Assembly (NCBI RefSeq): GCF_002278135.3
Contig: NZ_CP029425.2
Span: 4,688,001-4,752,000, forward strand
Direction: 5' to 3'
DNA from: Bradyrhizobium ottawaense
Lineage (GTDB): Bacteria > Pseudomonadota > Alphaproteobacteria > Rhizobiales > Xanthobacteraceae
DNA length: 64,000 nt
A program made the position numbers and the translations under genes. Below the pieces are notes generated by a model. It ran no database searches, was not told the DNA's origin, and worked only from the letters and a program-made list of their open reading frames with translations. Positions within the stretch are counted from its first letter, which is position 1. Each line of letters opens with the position of its first letter. This document shows, piece after piece, positions 33,241 to 41,189 of this stretch.

Positions 33241-33945
33241 CTAAGCCCTTCTCATCAACCTCAGCGAAGCCGCCAGCCGCAAGCTGCGCTTGCCGGCAAG
33301 CGCGATGCCTTCGAGCTCGCCGCTGTCCTCGTTGCAGGTCCCGGAGAAGCCGATCCCGACCTCATAGCCGCCGAACACGGGGTTCTCGCCTTTGGCCGGC
33401 GTGTGCTCCTGGTTGAGCATCTCGCCCTTCCAGCGGCCGTCCGCCGAGGAATAGGAGCCGAGATAGTAGAAGAACGCATCGCCGCCGAGGATGCGGCCGT
33501 CGATCAGCAGCATGACGCCGGAGAGACCCGCTTCGACACCGTCGAGCGCGCGCAGACCCATCCCGTAGAGCCCGTTGGCGATGCCGCCCTGCCCGATCGT
33601 GCCGCGTGGCGGCAGCGCCCCGTCGTCGAGCCTAGTCAGGTTGGCCCAGAAACCGGCGCCCGGCATGGTATCCGCGCCGCCGGCAAGACGAATCTGGTTG
33701 CCGTGCAGCCGGCCGCGTGCGCCGATCCTGGCGACGTCGGCGCCCATCAGCGGCTTGTAATGGGGATCCTCGTTATGTCGCTCGGTGATCACCTCGGCGA
33801 TGATCTCGCCATCACGCTCGACATAGGTGCCGAGATGCGCGAAGGCCGAATTACCGCCCAGCATCTTGCCGTCGTGCAGGCACATGATGCTGCGCCCGAA
33901 CGCATCGTTGACGCCGTATTCAACCTTGTAGAGCCCGTCCAGCAA
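33241..33945 (-). CDS. Two-domain GrlR-like protein, paralogue 1
   Basis: The product has 234 residues formed of two similar beta-barrel units. Unit 1 (about 3-92) has GLYKVEY and DGKMLGGNSAFAHLGTY; unit 2 (about 125-230) has GLYGMGL and DGRILGGDAFFYYLGSY. Each matches the pattern of GrlR, the small lipocalin-like repressor partner known from type III secretion control, but no such system is nearby. A second two-domain copy lies at 35979-36680. The ligand or partner is unknown. Confidence 0.75.
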   Translation of the reverse strand: MLDGLYKVEYGVNDAFGRSIMCLHDGKMLGGNSAFAHLGTYVERDGEIIAEVITERHNEDPHYKPLMGADVARIGARGRLHGNQIRLAGGADTMPGAGFWANLTRLDDGALPPRGTIGQGGIANGLYGMGLRALDGVEAGLSGVMLLIDGRILGGDAFFYYLGSYSSADGRWKGEMLNQEHTPAKGENPVFGGYEVGIGFSGTCNEDSGELEGIALAGKRSLRLAASLRLMRRA

Positions 33946-34202
33946 CGCAATGAACCCGCAAAATCGGAAAAGAATCGTGGGCTACCTAGCACTGCTGCCC
34001 CAGCCAGGCCATCCGGCTTTTTCGCGCAGGGCCCTTGCGGGGCGCCTCCCCGCCACGATGCCATCATGCTCCTGTTTTGCCCGACGGGTCAAAGCGGATT
34101 TCGCAAAATCCGTCGCGCGTAATTCCGCTGCGATTTCAAGGCCCCGCCTACTGTGCATGGGGTTGTTTTCGACATTTTTGTTCCGGCGGACGGCGTCCCG
34201 CT

Positions 34203-34352
34203 TCAGTGACGCTTGAAATACTGCACCTCGCGCTCGTGCTTCTCGGCGGCCGCGCGACTCCGGAAGGTCCCGAGGTTACGACGCTTGCCGGTCTTCGGAT
34301 TCACCTTGCGTGAATAGAGGCGGTATTCGCCCGACGCCAGTTTACGGATCAT
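34203..34352 (-). CDS. Small conserved-looking basic protein, unknown function
   Basis: The product has 49 residues: MIRKLASGEYRLYSRKVNPK, then GKRRNLGTFRSRAAAEKHER and a short basic tail. ATG 34352 has CGGAGCG upstream. The pattern (LASGEYRLYSRKxxPKTGKR, LGTFxSRxxAEKHER) resembles the AP2-like arm-binding part of phage integrases reduced to one strand set, but I cannot confirm that. Its sequence is clearly protein-like and not a high-GC artefact. Confidence 0.7.
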   Translation of the reverse strand: MIRKLASGEYRLYSRKVNPKTGKRRNLGTFRSRAAAEKHEREVQYFKRH

Positions 34353-34422
34353 GATCGCGCTCCGTTGTGTCTTGAGATCAACGGCGTCCACGCGATTGAG
34401 GTTCCGTCGCGTGCGGCTCTGC

Positions 34423-35244
34423 TCAGAAACACAGCGTGGTGACGAGCTTGCCCTGCTTGTCCTTGATCGCATAGGGGCAGCGCAGCCGCTCCAGCGCCTT
34501 CTTGGCGTCCTCGTCGCCGAGCGCGGCGGCGCGCTCGTAATAGGTCTTCGCGGCGTCCTTGTCCTTTGCGCCGCCGCGGCCTTCCTGTGCGAAGGCCCCC
34601 ATCCGCTCCAGCGCGCCGGGATGATTTTGCGCCGCCGCTTTCTCGAACAGCGCACGCGCCGCGACGTCGTCCTTCGCACCGCCCGTGCCTTCGGAAAGCA
34701 TCAGGCCGAGCTGGTACTGCGCCTCCGCATTGGTCTCGGCAGCCTTGCCGAGCAGCGCGCGCGCCTGCGCGGGATCGGCCGGCGCGGCGCCCCCTGCGCC
34801 GCCGAGCGCAGCGAGGTTGCTGACGCCGCGGGGGTTGCCTGATTGCGCCGCCTTCTCGAACAGTTTTCGCGCCTGCGCCTCGTCCTTGGCGATGCCGGAG
34901 CCGGTGCCATAGGCAACACCGAGCTCGACCATCGCCGCGCTCGATCCCTTGTCGGCGGCCTTGCGCCAGGCAGCGATCGCCTCCGCCGTCTGCCGGTTGG
35001 CCGCGTAAGCGCGGCCGAGTGCGAACATCGCGCGGCGCGAGGACGGCGCGGCCTGCTTGCAGAACCTGATCGCCGTCGCGACGTCGGAAGACGCGATCTC
35101 CGCGACGCCCTTCACGTCAGCCGGCTTGTCGGGATCGCTGGGATCGGCCGCGACCCGGTCGCACAACACCAGATCGGCCGATTGCGCGCGCGCCGCCAAC
35201 GGCGCGGCAAGCACGAGAACGATGGCAAGGAGACAAGTCCGCAT
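34423..35244 (-). CDS. Exported Sel1-like repeat (TPR) protein
   Basis: The product has 273 residues: a signal peptide (MRTCLLAIVLVLAAPLAARA) and at least five Sel1-type repeats, for example SRRAMFALGRAYAANRQTAE, SAAMVELGVAYGTGSGIAKD, NAEAQYQLGLMLSEGTGGAK, HPGALERMGAFAQEGRGGAK. Such repeats make protein-protein scaffolds, often in the envelope. ATG 35244 was chosen (MRTCL); the ATG at 35280 lacks a signal-like start. Its partner is unknown. Confidence 0.9.
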   Translation of the reverse strand: MRTCLLAIVLVLAAPLAARAQSADLVLCDRVAADPSDPDKPADVKGVAEIASSDVATAIRFCKQAAPSSRRAMFALGRAYAANRQTAEAIAAWRKAADKGSSAAMVELGVAYGTGSGIAKDEAQARKLFEKAAQSGNPRGVSNLAALGGAGGAAPADPAQARALLGKAAETNAEAQYQLGLMLSEGTGGAKDDVAARALFEKAAAQNHPGALERMGAFAQEGRGGAKDKDAAKTYYERAAALGDEDAKKALERLRCPYAIKDKQGKLVTTLCF

Positions 35245-35276
35245 GGTCGTCACGTTGCGTCCCCGCCCCGGCAAAT

Positions 35277-35960
35277 TCAAGGCTCGAGTCCCGATTGGCG
35301 CAGGACGGGTACGACCTCGGGCGATGCCAGATAGCGCAGCAGACGGTCCGCGGCGTCGGCGTGCTTCGCCCCTGCCATGCGGCCGGCGGAGAACACCGCC
35401 GGTGTCTGCAGCTCGTGCGGGATCGGTCCCACCACCTCGATGCCGCCGACCTGCTTCAGCTCGCTGATCTGCTGCACGGCGAGGTCGGCCTCGCCGCTGA
35501 CGAGACGCTCGGCTGTAAAGCCCTGCTCGACGATGGTCGCCTTTGCGTTGATCTCGGCTGCGATCCCCATCCGCACGATCAGCTGGGCGAAGTAGACGCC
35601 GCTCGCGCCCAGCCGCGAATAGGCGATGGACCGCGCTGCGAGCAGCGTCCTGCGCAGCGCCGCTTCGCTTCCGATATCGGGATGCGCCTGCCCTGCCCGC
35701 ACGGCAATGCCGACATAGGAGCGCGCCAGATCGGCGGCGCTCTCTGAGAGCACGCGGCCCTCCGCGATCATCTGGTCCAGCCCCTCGCGCGTGAGGATCA
35801 CGAGATCGGCGGCCTCGCCGTCGCGCAGGCGCTTCAGCAGAGCGAGGGTCGGCGCGAAGTCGGCGTCGATGCGGACGCCGGTTGCGGCTTCGTACGCGGA
35901 CGACAGGCTGCGCATCGCACCCATCAGGCCGAGCGTCGAAAGCATGCGAAGGATTTCCAT
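35277..35960 (-). CDS. ModA-like substrate-binding protein without signal peptide
   Basis: The product has 227 residues. The body resembles ModA/periplasmic binding proteins: LSSAYEAATGVRIDADFAPT, GEAADLVILTREGLDQMIAEG, ARSYVGIAVRAGQAHPDIGS, and SGVYFAQLIVRMGIAAEIN. The start (MEILRMLSTLGLMGAMRSLS) carries no convincing export signal, so it may work in the cytoplasm or be a shortened gene. No ABC permease or ATPase is nearby. It lies between the Sel1 protein and GrlR-like paralogue 2, on the same strand. Confidence 0.8.
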   Translation of the reverse strand: MEILRMLSTLGLMGAMRSLSSAYEAATGVRIDADFAPTLALLKRLRDGEAADLVILTREGLDQMIAEGRVLSESAADLARSYVGIAVRAGQAHPDIGSEAALRRTLLAARSIAYSRLGASGVYFAQLIVRMGIAAEINAKATIVEQGFTAERLVSGEADLAVQQISELKQVGGIEVVGPIPHELQTPAVFSAGRMAGAKHADAADRLLRYLASPEVVPVLRQSGLEP

Positions 35961-35978
35961 GAGCGATTTCCGTCGCGA

Positions 35979-36680
35979 TCAGGCGCGATGCATCAGCTTG
36001 AGCGCGGCGGTCAGGCGCAGGCTGCGCTTGCCGGCAAGCGCAGTCGCCTCCAGCACCGCCTGCTCCGCATCGTAGCTGCCGGAGAAGCCGATACCGACCT
36101 CGTGGCCGCCGAAGATCGGGTCGTCCTTGGCCGGCGTGTGCTCCTGGTTGAGTATCTGGCCCTTCCAGCGCCCGTTCGCGGCGGTGTAGCTGCCGAGATA
36201 GTAGAATGCCGCATCGCCGCCGAGGATGCGGCCCCGGTTGAGCAGCATCACGCCGGTGAGGCCGCCGTCCAGACCGTCGAGCATGCGCAGATGGATTGAG
36301 TAGAGGCCGTCCGCGATGCCGGCTTCGCCGACGCCACCGGCGATCGGCACCTCGTCTTCCGTGATCGGCGTCATCACCGACTGGAAGGGAATGCCGGGCA
36401 GCTCCTTCAGCTCACCCTTGAAGCGATAGAGGTCGCCATCCGCCCAGCCCTTGGCGAGCAAGGTCGCATCGTCGGTGCCTGCCATGGCGCGGTAGTTCGG
36501 ATCGGGGTTATGGCGGACGGTGCTGATCACGACGTCGACGCCGCTGTCGGTCTTCTCGTAGGTGCCGATATGGGCGAAGGCCGAGTTGCCGCCCAGCATC
36601 TTGCCGTTGCCGGCATGCATCACGCTCCGGCCGACGGCGTCGCCGAGCTGAAATTTCACCTTGTAGAAGCCTTCAAACAC
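35979..36680 (-). CDS. Two-domain GrlR-like protein, paralogue 2
   Basis: The product has 233 residues. Like the paralogue at 33241 it has two units, GFYKVKFQLGDAVGRSVMHA with GKMLGGNSAFAHIGTY and GLYSIHLRMLDGLDGGLTGV with GRILGGDAAFYYLGSY; the ends (QEHTPAKDD..FGGHEVGIGF and LAGKRSLRLTAALKLMHRA) are very similar. The start was set at GTG 36680, aligning exactly with the ATG of paralogue 1; GGGGACGG upstream supports it. The gene pair brackets four other genes. Confidence 0.75.
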   Translation of the reverse strand: MFEGFYKVKFQLGDAVGRSVMHAGNGKMLGGNSAFAHIGTYEKTDSGVDVVISTVRHNPDPNYRAMAGTDDATLLAKGWADGDLYRFKGELKELPGIPFQSVMTPITEDEVPIAGGVGEAGIADGLYSIHLRMLDGLDGGLTGVMLLNRGRILGGDAAFYYLGSYTAANGRWKGQILNQEHTPAKDDPIFGGHEVGIGFSGSYDAEQAVLEATALAGKRSLRLTAALKLMHRA

Positions 36681-36797
36681 CAGCCGTCCCCGGCCCTGCG
36701 CGCATCCTGCGGGCACTCTATCCCGCTTTGGGCCGATATGGACAGGCTTCACGCGACGCAGCCCTGCTGCGTCACGGGAATGGCTGTCATCAAGATG

Positions 36798-36834
36798 CTA
36801 AAAATCCGCCGGAGCCTTTCAGCTCCGGCGGATT
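36798..36834 (-). terminator. Rho-independent terminator of glnII
   Basis: On the minus strand a perfect 13-bp stem (AATCCGCCGGAGC and its inverse, 6-nt loop) is followed by TTTTTAG. It lies about 44 nt after the glnII stop codon. Confidence 0.9.
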
Positions 36835-36877
36835 GAGAGCCAACCCGGGCCAGCCCCCAGCCCGGGCCGGGAGGATC

Positions 36878-37912
36878 TTAGGCCGCAGCCTTCTTGTCGG
36901 CCGGCACGGAGGCGATCGTCTTCAGGATCTGCGAAGCGATCTGGTATGGGTCGCCTTGCGAGTTCGGACGACGGTCTTCCAGATAGCCCTTGTAGCCATT
37001 GTTGACGAAGGAGTGCGGCACGCGGATCGAAGCGCCGCGGTCGGCAACGCCGTAGCTGAACTTGTTCCACGGCGCGGTCTCGTGCTTGCCGGTCAGACGC
37101 TTGTCATTGTCCGGGCCGTAGACGGCGATGTGGTCCATCAGGTTCTTGTCGAAGGCGGCCATCAGGGCCTCGAAATACTCCTTGCCGCCGACCGTGCGCA
37201 TATACTCGGTCGAGAAGTTGGCGTGCATGCCGGAGCCGTTCCAGTCGGTGTCGCCGAGCGGCTTGCAGTGGAATTCGATGTCGATGCCGTACTTCTCGGT
37301 GAGGCGCAGCATCAGATAGCGGGCCATCCACATCTGGTCAGCAGCGGTCTTGGAGCCCTTGCCGAAGATCTGGAATTCCCACTGGCCCTTGGCGACTTCC
37401 GCGTTGATGCCTTCATGGTTGATGCCGGCAGCGAGGCAAAGGTCGAGGTGCTCTTCGACGATCTTGCGAGCGACGTCGCCGACGTTCGAGTAGCCGACGC
37501 CGGTATAGTACGGACCCTGCGGCGCCGGATAACCAGCGGTCGGGAAGCCGAGCGGACGGCCGTCCTTGTAGAAAAAGTATTCCTGCTCGAAGCCGAACCA
37601 GGCGCCGGCGTCGTCGAGAATGGTGGCGCGCTTGTTGGAGGCGTGCGGGGTCTTGCCATCGGGCATCATGACTTCGCACATCACGAGCACGCCGTTGGTG
37701 CGCGCGGCGTCCGGGAAGACGGCGACCGGCTTCAGCACGCAATCGGAGCTGTGGCCTTCGGCCTGCTGGGTGGAGGAGCCATCGAAGCCCCAGAGCGGAA
37801 GCTGCTCGAGCGTCGGGAACGACGCGAATTCCTTGATCTGAGTTTTGCCGCGCAGGTTCGGAGTCGGCGTATATCCGTCGAGCCAGATGTACTCGAGCTT
37901 ATACTTGGTCAT
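36878..37912 (-). CDS. glnII: Glutamine synthetase type II
   Basis: The product has 344 residues. It makes glutamine from glutamate, ammonia and ATP in the cytoplasm, and is the eukaryote-like GSII typical of Bradyrhizobium and other rhizobia. It begins YKLEYIWLDGYTPTPNLRGK, followed by PLWGFDGSSTQQAEGHSSDC and the conserved NHEGINAEVAKGQWEFQ and GMHANFSTEYMR; the final DRRPNSQGDPYQIA is also typical. A TTGGCACG-type sigma-54 promoter sits upstream, and the gene ends at a strong terminator, so it is a single transcription unit. Confidence 0.97.
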   Translation of the reverse strand: MTKYKLEYIWLDGYTPTPNLRGKTQIKEFASFPTLEQLPLWGFDGSSTQQAEGHSSDCVLKPVAVFPDAARTNGVLVMCEVMMPDGKTPHASNKRATILDDAGAWFGFEQEYFFYKDGRPLGFPTAGYPAPQGPYYTGVGYSNVGDVARKIVEEHLDLCLAAGINHEGINAEVAKGQWEFQIFGKGSKTAADQMWMARYLMLRLTEKYGIDIEFHCKPLGDTDWNGSGMHANFSTEYMRTVGGKEYFEALMAAFDKNLMDHIAVYGPDNDKRLTGKHETAPWNKFSYGVADRGASIRVPHSFVNNGYKGYLEDRRPNSQGDPYQIASQILKTIASVPADKKAAA

Positions 37913-38452
37913 TGAGCCTCTCTGTAGATGATGCGAAAGGTTGGGGGCCTGGCGGCCCCCGAACGTTTTGTACCCGGCCATCATCGGCCGGCCCTTTACA
38001 AGCATTTAACGTGCCAAAAGGCCGCAGCGCGGGAGGTTCTCCACCGCGACTGTCCCCTCCCCGGCGTCGAGGCGATGTCGACCTCGTCGTGCGTCATAGC
38101 CGCGCACCTTTGCGTGTAGCTGCACCGCAAAAATCCCGTGAAAAGCGCCCGATTCTGAAGCAGGACGGCCCGCGCCGGAGGTTGCCGATGAAACGCGCAT
38201 CAACGTCCAGCAATTTTCGCAAAGCTCCATACCCCTGCCTAGCAACCTTTGGAATGGCCCGGTCGTTGGCCACCGACACCGTGCCTTAGGGGATGCAGCA
38301 GGCCACATGCCTACAAATTAGGCGGAAACTGATTTCGTTTTCAGCACTTTGCATTTCGGGATGCGCGGCCGATATGGGGATTCCAGTAACCACAATCGAA
38401 CGAGTCGGGCGCACCATGGAGGCCAAGGCGCTTCGACCAAGGAGAAATCGCA
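37913..38452. other. Divergent regulatory gap between glnII and the DUF2735 gene
   Basis: The gap is 540 bases without a supported gene. It holds the glnII sigma-54 promoter (38000-38017) and GGTGC half-sites near 38090-38140 that could be part of NtrC enhancer sites, but no full NtrC consensus was found. Open frames here (for example 38006-38308 minus) look like artefacts. Confidence 0.6.
38000..38017 (-). promoter_or_regulatory. Sigma-54 promoter of glnII
   Basis: The minus strand reads TTGGCACGTTAAATGCTT: GG at -24 and GC at -12 with the required 10-nt spacing, a near-consensus RpoN site (TGGCACG-N4-TTGC with one change in the -12 block). Transcription would start near 37990, leaving a leader of about 78 nt. 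RpoN/NtrC control of glnII is known in Bradyrhizobium. Confidence 0.85.
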
Positions 38453-38656
38453 ATGATGAACAATGGTCTGAGTCACGGATCGGCAACGATCTACCAATTC
38501 CCGGTCGGGGGCCGCGCGGCTCTCGCGGGACGCCGCTATGGCGAGACCCGCCTTCCTGCCGATCACGCTTCGCTTCCGGCGAATGTCTCGATCTGCAGCG
38601 ACAGCTGGTACCACCAGGACGCGGTCGACGACGCCAAGCCGAAATGGGATCGCTAA
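38453..38656 (+). CDS. DUF2735 family small protein
   Basis: The product has 67 residues with the DUF2735 pattern: SATIYQFPVGGRAALAGRRY near the start and SDSWYHQDAVDDAKPKWDR at the end. It has AAGGAG upstream of the ATG pair at 38453/38456. The family is restricted to alphaproteobacteria, and this gene is often found next to glnII, as here (divergent). A role in nitrogen status response is inferred from context only. Confidence 0.85.
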   Translation: MMNNGLSHGSATIYQFPVGGRAALAGRRYGETRLPADHASLPANVSICSDSWYHQDAVDDAKPKWDR

Positions 38657-38710
38657 TGCCTATGGTCGGTTTGAAACCGCCGCGTCTCGCAGGCGCCCGG
38701 CGGCAGCTCG

Positions 38711-38745
38711 AAAAGGGTCGAAACAGCGATGTTTCGGCCCTTTTT
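38711..38745 (+). terminator. Rho-independent terminator of the DUF2735 gene
   Basis: AAAAGGGTCGAAAC, loop AGCGAT and GTTTCGGCCCTTTTT form a stem with a single T-G wobble followed by a T-run. It lies 55 nt after the stop codon. Confidence 0.85.
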
Positions 38746-38768
38746 GATGCTCGCGTGAACCGCGCCGT

Positions 38769-39080
38769 TCAGATCACCGCGCAGGCCGTCACCGGCCGCT
38801 TCAGATGCTTGACCGTGGTGCCCCCGGTCTTTCCGATGGTCAGCGTGATACCCGCCCCCGAATAGCGTTTTCCGGCGACCGACAGCCGCTTGGCGAGCGT
38901 GACCGGCTCGCCGTCGATCTGGAGAAAGGCGCGCTTGTCGTCGTCATAAAACCCGACGACGAACTGCGTACCATCGGCACAGCGATAGGTCTGGAACATC
39001 TGCGCTTCAGTCTGTCGCGCACTGGTCATTCCAGCTGCCAGCATGGCGGTCGTCAAAAGAATGGCCTTGTGCCGGCCCAT
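38769..39080 (-). CDS. MliC-like membrane-bound lysozyme-inhibitor family protein
   Basis: The product has 103 residues: a signal peptide (MGRHKAILLTTAMLAAGMTS) and a domain starting FQTYRCADGTQFVVGFYDD with GKRYSGAGITLTIGKTGG and a final Cys in VTACAVI. The strand order and paired Cys match MliC/PliC inhibitors of C-type lysozyme, which protect the peptidoglycan. A lipobox Cys is not seen, so it is probably soluble in the periplasm. Confidence is moderate because the fold is small. Confidence 0.75.
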   Translation of the reverse strand: MGRHKAILLTTAMLAAGMTSARQTEAQMFQTYRCADGTQFVVGFYDDDKRAFLQIDGEPVTLAKRLSVAGKRYSGAGITLTIGKTGGTTVKHLKRPVTACAVI

Positions 39081-39152
39081 GATCGCCCCCTGTAATAGCT
39101 TTCAAGGACGCCCCCTCGTGCGCCCAATGGAACCATAACCGAAGCCGATCCC

Positions 39153-39896
39153 ATGTCAGATTCCCCTGCCCGTCACCTCGCCCTGCAAGGCGCCAGCAAT
39201 TTTCGCGATCTCGGCGGCTACCCGACCAACGACGGCCGAACCACGCGCTGGCGGCACATCTTCCGCTCCAACCATCTCGGCCAGCTCACCGCCGCCGATA
39301 TCGAGATCGTCAGGGCGCTCGGGGTGCGGAGCGCTTTCGATTTCCGTGGGGTTGAGGAGCGCGCGGCCGGCGTCTGCGTCGTCAGCGAGATCACGGTGCA
39401 TTCGCTGCCGATCGAGCCGAGCGTCGTGGCTGCGCTGCGTACCGAACTTGCAAGCGGCACGCTGACCGCACCGGTCGCGCTGGAGCTCATGCGCGAATCC
39501 TATCGCAACTACGTTCGCCACCACACGAACAGCTTTCGCAACCTGTTCGGCCATCTCCTCGAAGATCGTGCGCCGCTGGTGATCCATTGCACTGCGGGCA
39601 AGGACCGCACCGGCTTCGCCAGCGCGCTGATCCTGCATGCGCTCGGCGTACCCGATGAAATCATTGCCGAGGACTACCTGCTCACCAACCGGCATTACAA
39701 ACGCGATGCGACGGCCGCCTTCGACCTGCCGGAGGACGTACGCAATGCCATCGGCAGCGTCGAAGCCTCGTACCCTGCCGCTGCATTCGAAGCCATCGAC
39801 AATGAATATGGCGATCTCGAAACCTATTTGCGCGACGCCCTCAAGCTCGGCACGGCGGAGCGGACCGGGCTGCAGGCGCGCTACCTGCAATCATAG
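39153..39896 (+). CDS. Tyrosine-protein phosphatase (DSP/Y-phosphatase3 type)
   Basis: The product has 247 residues. The catalytic P-loop VIHCTAGKDRTGFAS (CxxxxxR: Cys-Thr-Ala-Gly-Lys-Asp-Arg) is complete, and SNFRDLGGYPTNDGRTTRWR at the start is the family's hallmark. Such enzymes dephosphorylate tyrosine or phosphoinositide-like substrates. It is followed 20 nt later by the SDR gene and probably shares a transcript with it. Confidence 0.93.
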   Translation: MSDSPARHLALQGASNFRDLGGYPTNDGRTTRWRHIFRSNHLGQLTAADIEIVRALGVRSAFDFRGVEERAAGVCVVSEITVHSLPIEPSVVAALRTELASGTLTAPVALELMRESYRNYVRHHTNSFRNLFGHLLEDRAPLVIHCTAGKDRTGFASALILHALGVPDEIIAEDYLLTNRHYKRDATAAFDLPEDVRNAIGSVEASYPAAAFEAIDNEYGDLETYLRDALKLGTAERTGLQARYLQS

Positions 39897-39916
39897 ACAG
39901 CCGTGCCCGGAGAACG

Positions 39917-40600
39917 ATGATGCAAGACAAGGTCCTGATCGTGACAGGCGCACACGGCGCGCTCGGCAAGGTGGTTGCGGAGATCGCCCGATCGCGCGGC
40001 GCGCGCGTGGCCGGCATCGATCACGCGCCATCGCAGATTCCCGCAACGCCCGAGAGCATCGAGATCGGCGGCGTCGACCTGTCCGAGGCGCCCCAGGCGA
40101 AGACGGCAATTGATGCGGCGGCCAAGCATTTCGGCAGGCTCGATGCGCTGATCAACATCGCCGGCGGCTTCGCCTTCGAGACCGTGGGCGATGGCGACGT
40201 CAAGACCTGGCAGCGCATGTACGCACTGAACGTCCTGACCGCGCTCAACGCCTCGCGCGCGGCGCTGCCGCATCTCGCAACGTCCAGGGCCGGCCGCATC
40301 GTCAATATCGGCGCCATGGGCGCGATCCAGGCAGGCTCCGGCATGGGGCCCTATGCGGCGTCGAAGGCGGGCTTGCATCGCCTCACCGAAGCGCTCGCCA
40401 GCGAGTGGAAAGGCAAGGTCACCGTGAACGCGGTGCTGCCGTCGATCATCGACACCGCCGCCAACCGCGCCGATATGCCGAAAGCAGACTTCTCCAAATG
40501 GGTAACGCCGCGGGAACTCGCCGAGGTGATCCTGTTCCTCGCCAGCGACGCCGCGAGCGGCATCACCGGCGCGCTGATCCCGGTCGGCGGGCGGGTTTAA
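39917..40600 (+). CDS. SDR family oxidoreductase
   Basis: The product has 227 residues. The cofactor motif is VTGAHGALGKV near 10-18, and the active site includes NIAGGFAFETVG, IVNIGAMGA and PYAASKAGLHR (YxxxK complete). NAD(P)H specificity is uncertain. It lies in the same direction as the phosphatase gene just upstream, but no shared reaction is obvious. The start ATG pair is at 39917/39920. Confidence 0.93.
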   Translation: MMQDKVLIVTGAHGALGKVVAEIARSRGARVAGIDHAPSQIPATPESIEIGGVDLSEAPQAKTAIDAAAKHFGRLDALINIAGGFAFETVGDGDVKTWQRMYALNVLTALNASRAALPHLATSRAGRIVNIGAMGAIQAGSGMGPYAASKAGLHRLTEALASEWKGKVTVNAVLPSIIDTAANRADMPKADFSKWVTPRELAEVILFLASDAASGITGALIPVGGRV

Positions 40601-40626
40601 TCGAAGAGGTTCGGCCCGTCTTTTCG

Positions 40627-40645
40627 TAGCAAGCAGAAATTGCTA
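40627..40645. promoter_or_regulatory. Candidate operator of the toxin-antitoxin pair
   Basis: TAGCAA-N7-TTGCTA inverted repeat lies just upstream of the antitoxin gene. It overlaps TGCTATATT (40641-40649), an extended -10-type promoter element. Type II antitoxins usually bind such a site and repress their own operon. Confidence 0.6.
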
Positions 40646-40655
40646 TATTTAAGTC

Positions 40656-40853
40656 ATGACGACCGAAGATATTGAGAAAGCGGTAGAGCTGCTGACGCCA
40701 AGCGAACTGGCACGCTTTCGCGCGTGGTTCGAGCAGTTTGATGCACAGCGCTTTGATCAAGCCCTGGAGCGCGACGCTCAAGCAGGAAGGCTCGATGCGT
40801 TCGCCGAGGAAGCGCTGAACGCCTACCGCACAGGGCAGACGCGCGACTTGTGA
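40656..40853 (+). CDS. Putative antitoxin of a RelE/ParE-type pair
   Basis: The product has 65 residues, all helical: MTTEDIEKAVELLTPSELAR, then FRAWFEQFDAQRFDQALERD and an acidic tail, as in small antitoxins whose C-terminus wraps the toxin. The stop overlaps the toxin start by 4 nt (GTGA), the usual coupling. No clear ribosome site is seen, and the -10 element is so close that the message may be leaderless. Confidence 0.8.
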   Translation: MTTEDIEKAVELLTPSELARFRAWFEQFDAQRFDQALERDAQAGRLDAFAEEALNAYRTGQTRDL

Positions 40854-41104
40854 AACACGCGGCTTCGCCAAGATTTTGGAAAGCTTACGCGGCCTTGCAT
40901 GCTAATGTTAGGAAATTGGCAGACGCGAATTTCGCGCTCTTGAAAAGCGATCCCACCCACCCATCGCTGCAATTCAAGAAAGTCGGACGATTTTGGTCGG
41001 CTAGAGTCGGCCTTCGCTATAGAGCGTTGGCGGTCGAGACGAACGACGCCTACGTCTGGTTCTGGATCGGCTCCCATGCCGACTATGATCGGCTCGTAGG
41101 CTGA
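40850..41104 (+). CDS. RelE/ParE family toxin
   Basis: The product has 84 residues with a ParE/RelE pattern: PRFWKAYAALHANVRKLADA, then DPTHPSLQFKKVGRFWSARV and GLRYRALAVETNDAYVWFWI. These toxins either cut ribosome-bound mRNA (RelE) or poison gyrase (ParE). The HxxYDRLV tail is close to that of known members. The GTG start overlaps the antitoxin stop. Confidence 0.85.
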   Translation: MKHAASPRFWKAYAALHANVRKLADANFALLKSDPTHPSLQFKKVGRFWSARVGLRYRALAVETNDAYVWFWIGSHADYDRLVG

Positions 41105-41189
41105 AACGTGGCCCTCTGGCCGTGTCCGATCCGGGCTAGACTGCCCGCAACTGATTCTCCGATCGAAACGCAAGCTTCGGACACGTTCT

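Noticed and set aside
38090..38140. GGTGC half-sites upstream of glnII as NtrC enhancers
   Set aside because: Half-sites do not assemble into the GCAC-N5-GTGC spacing, so no NtrC site is claimed.
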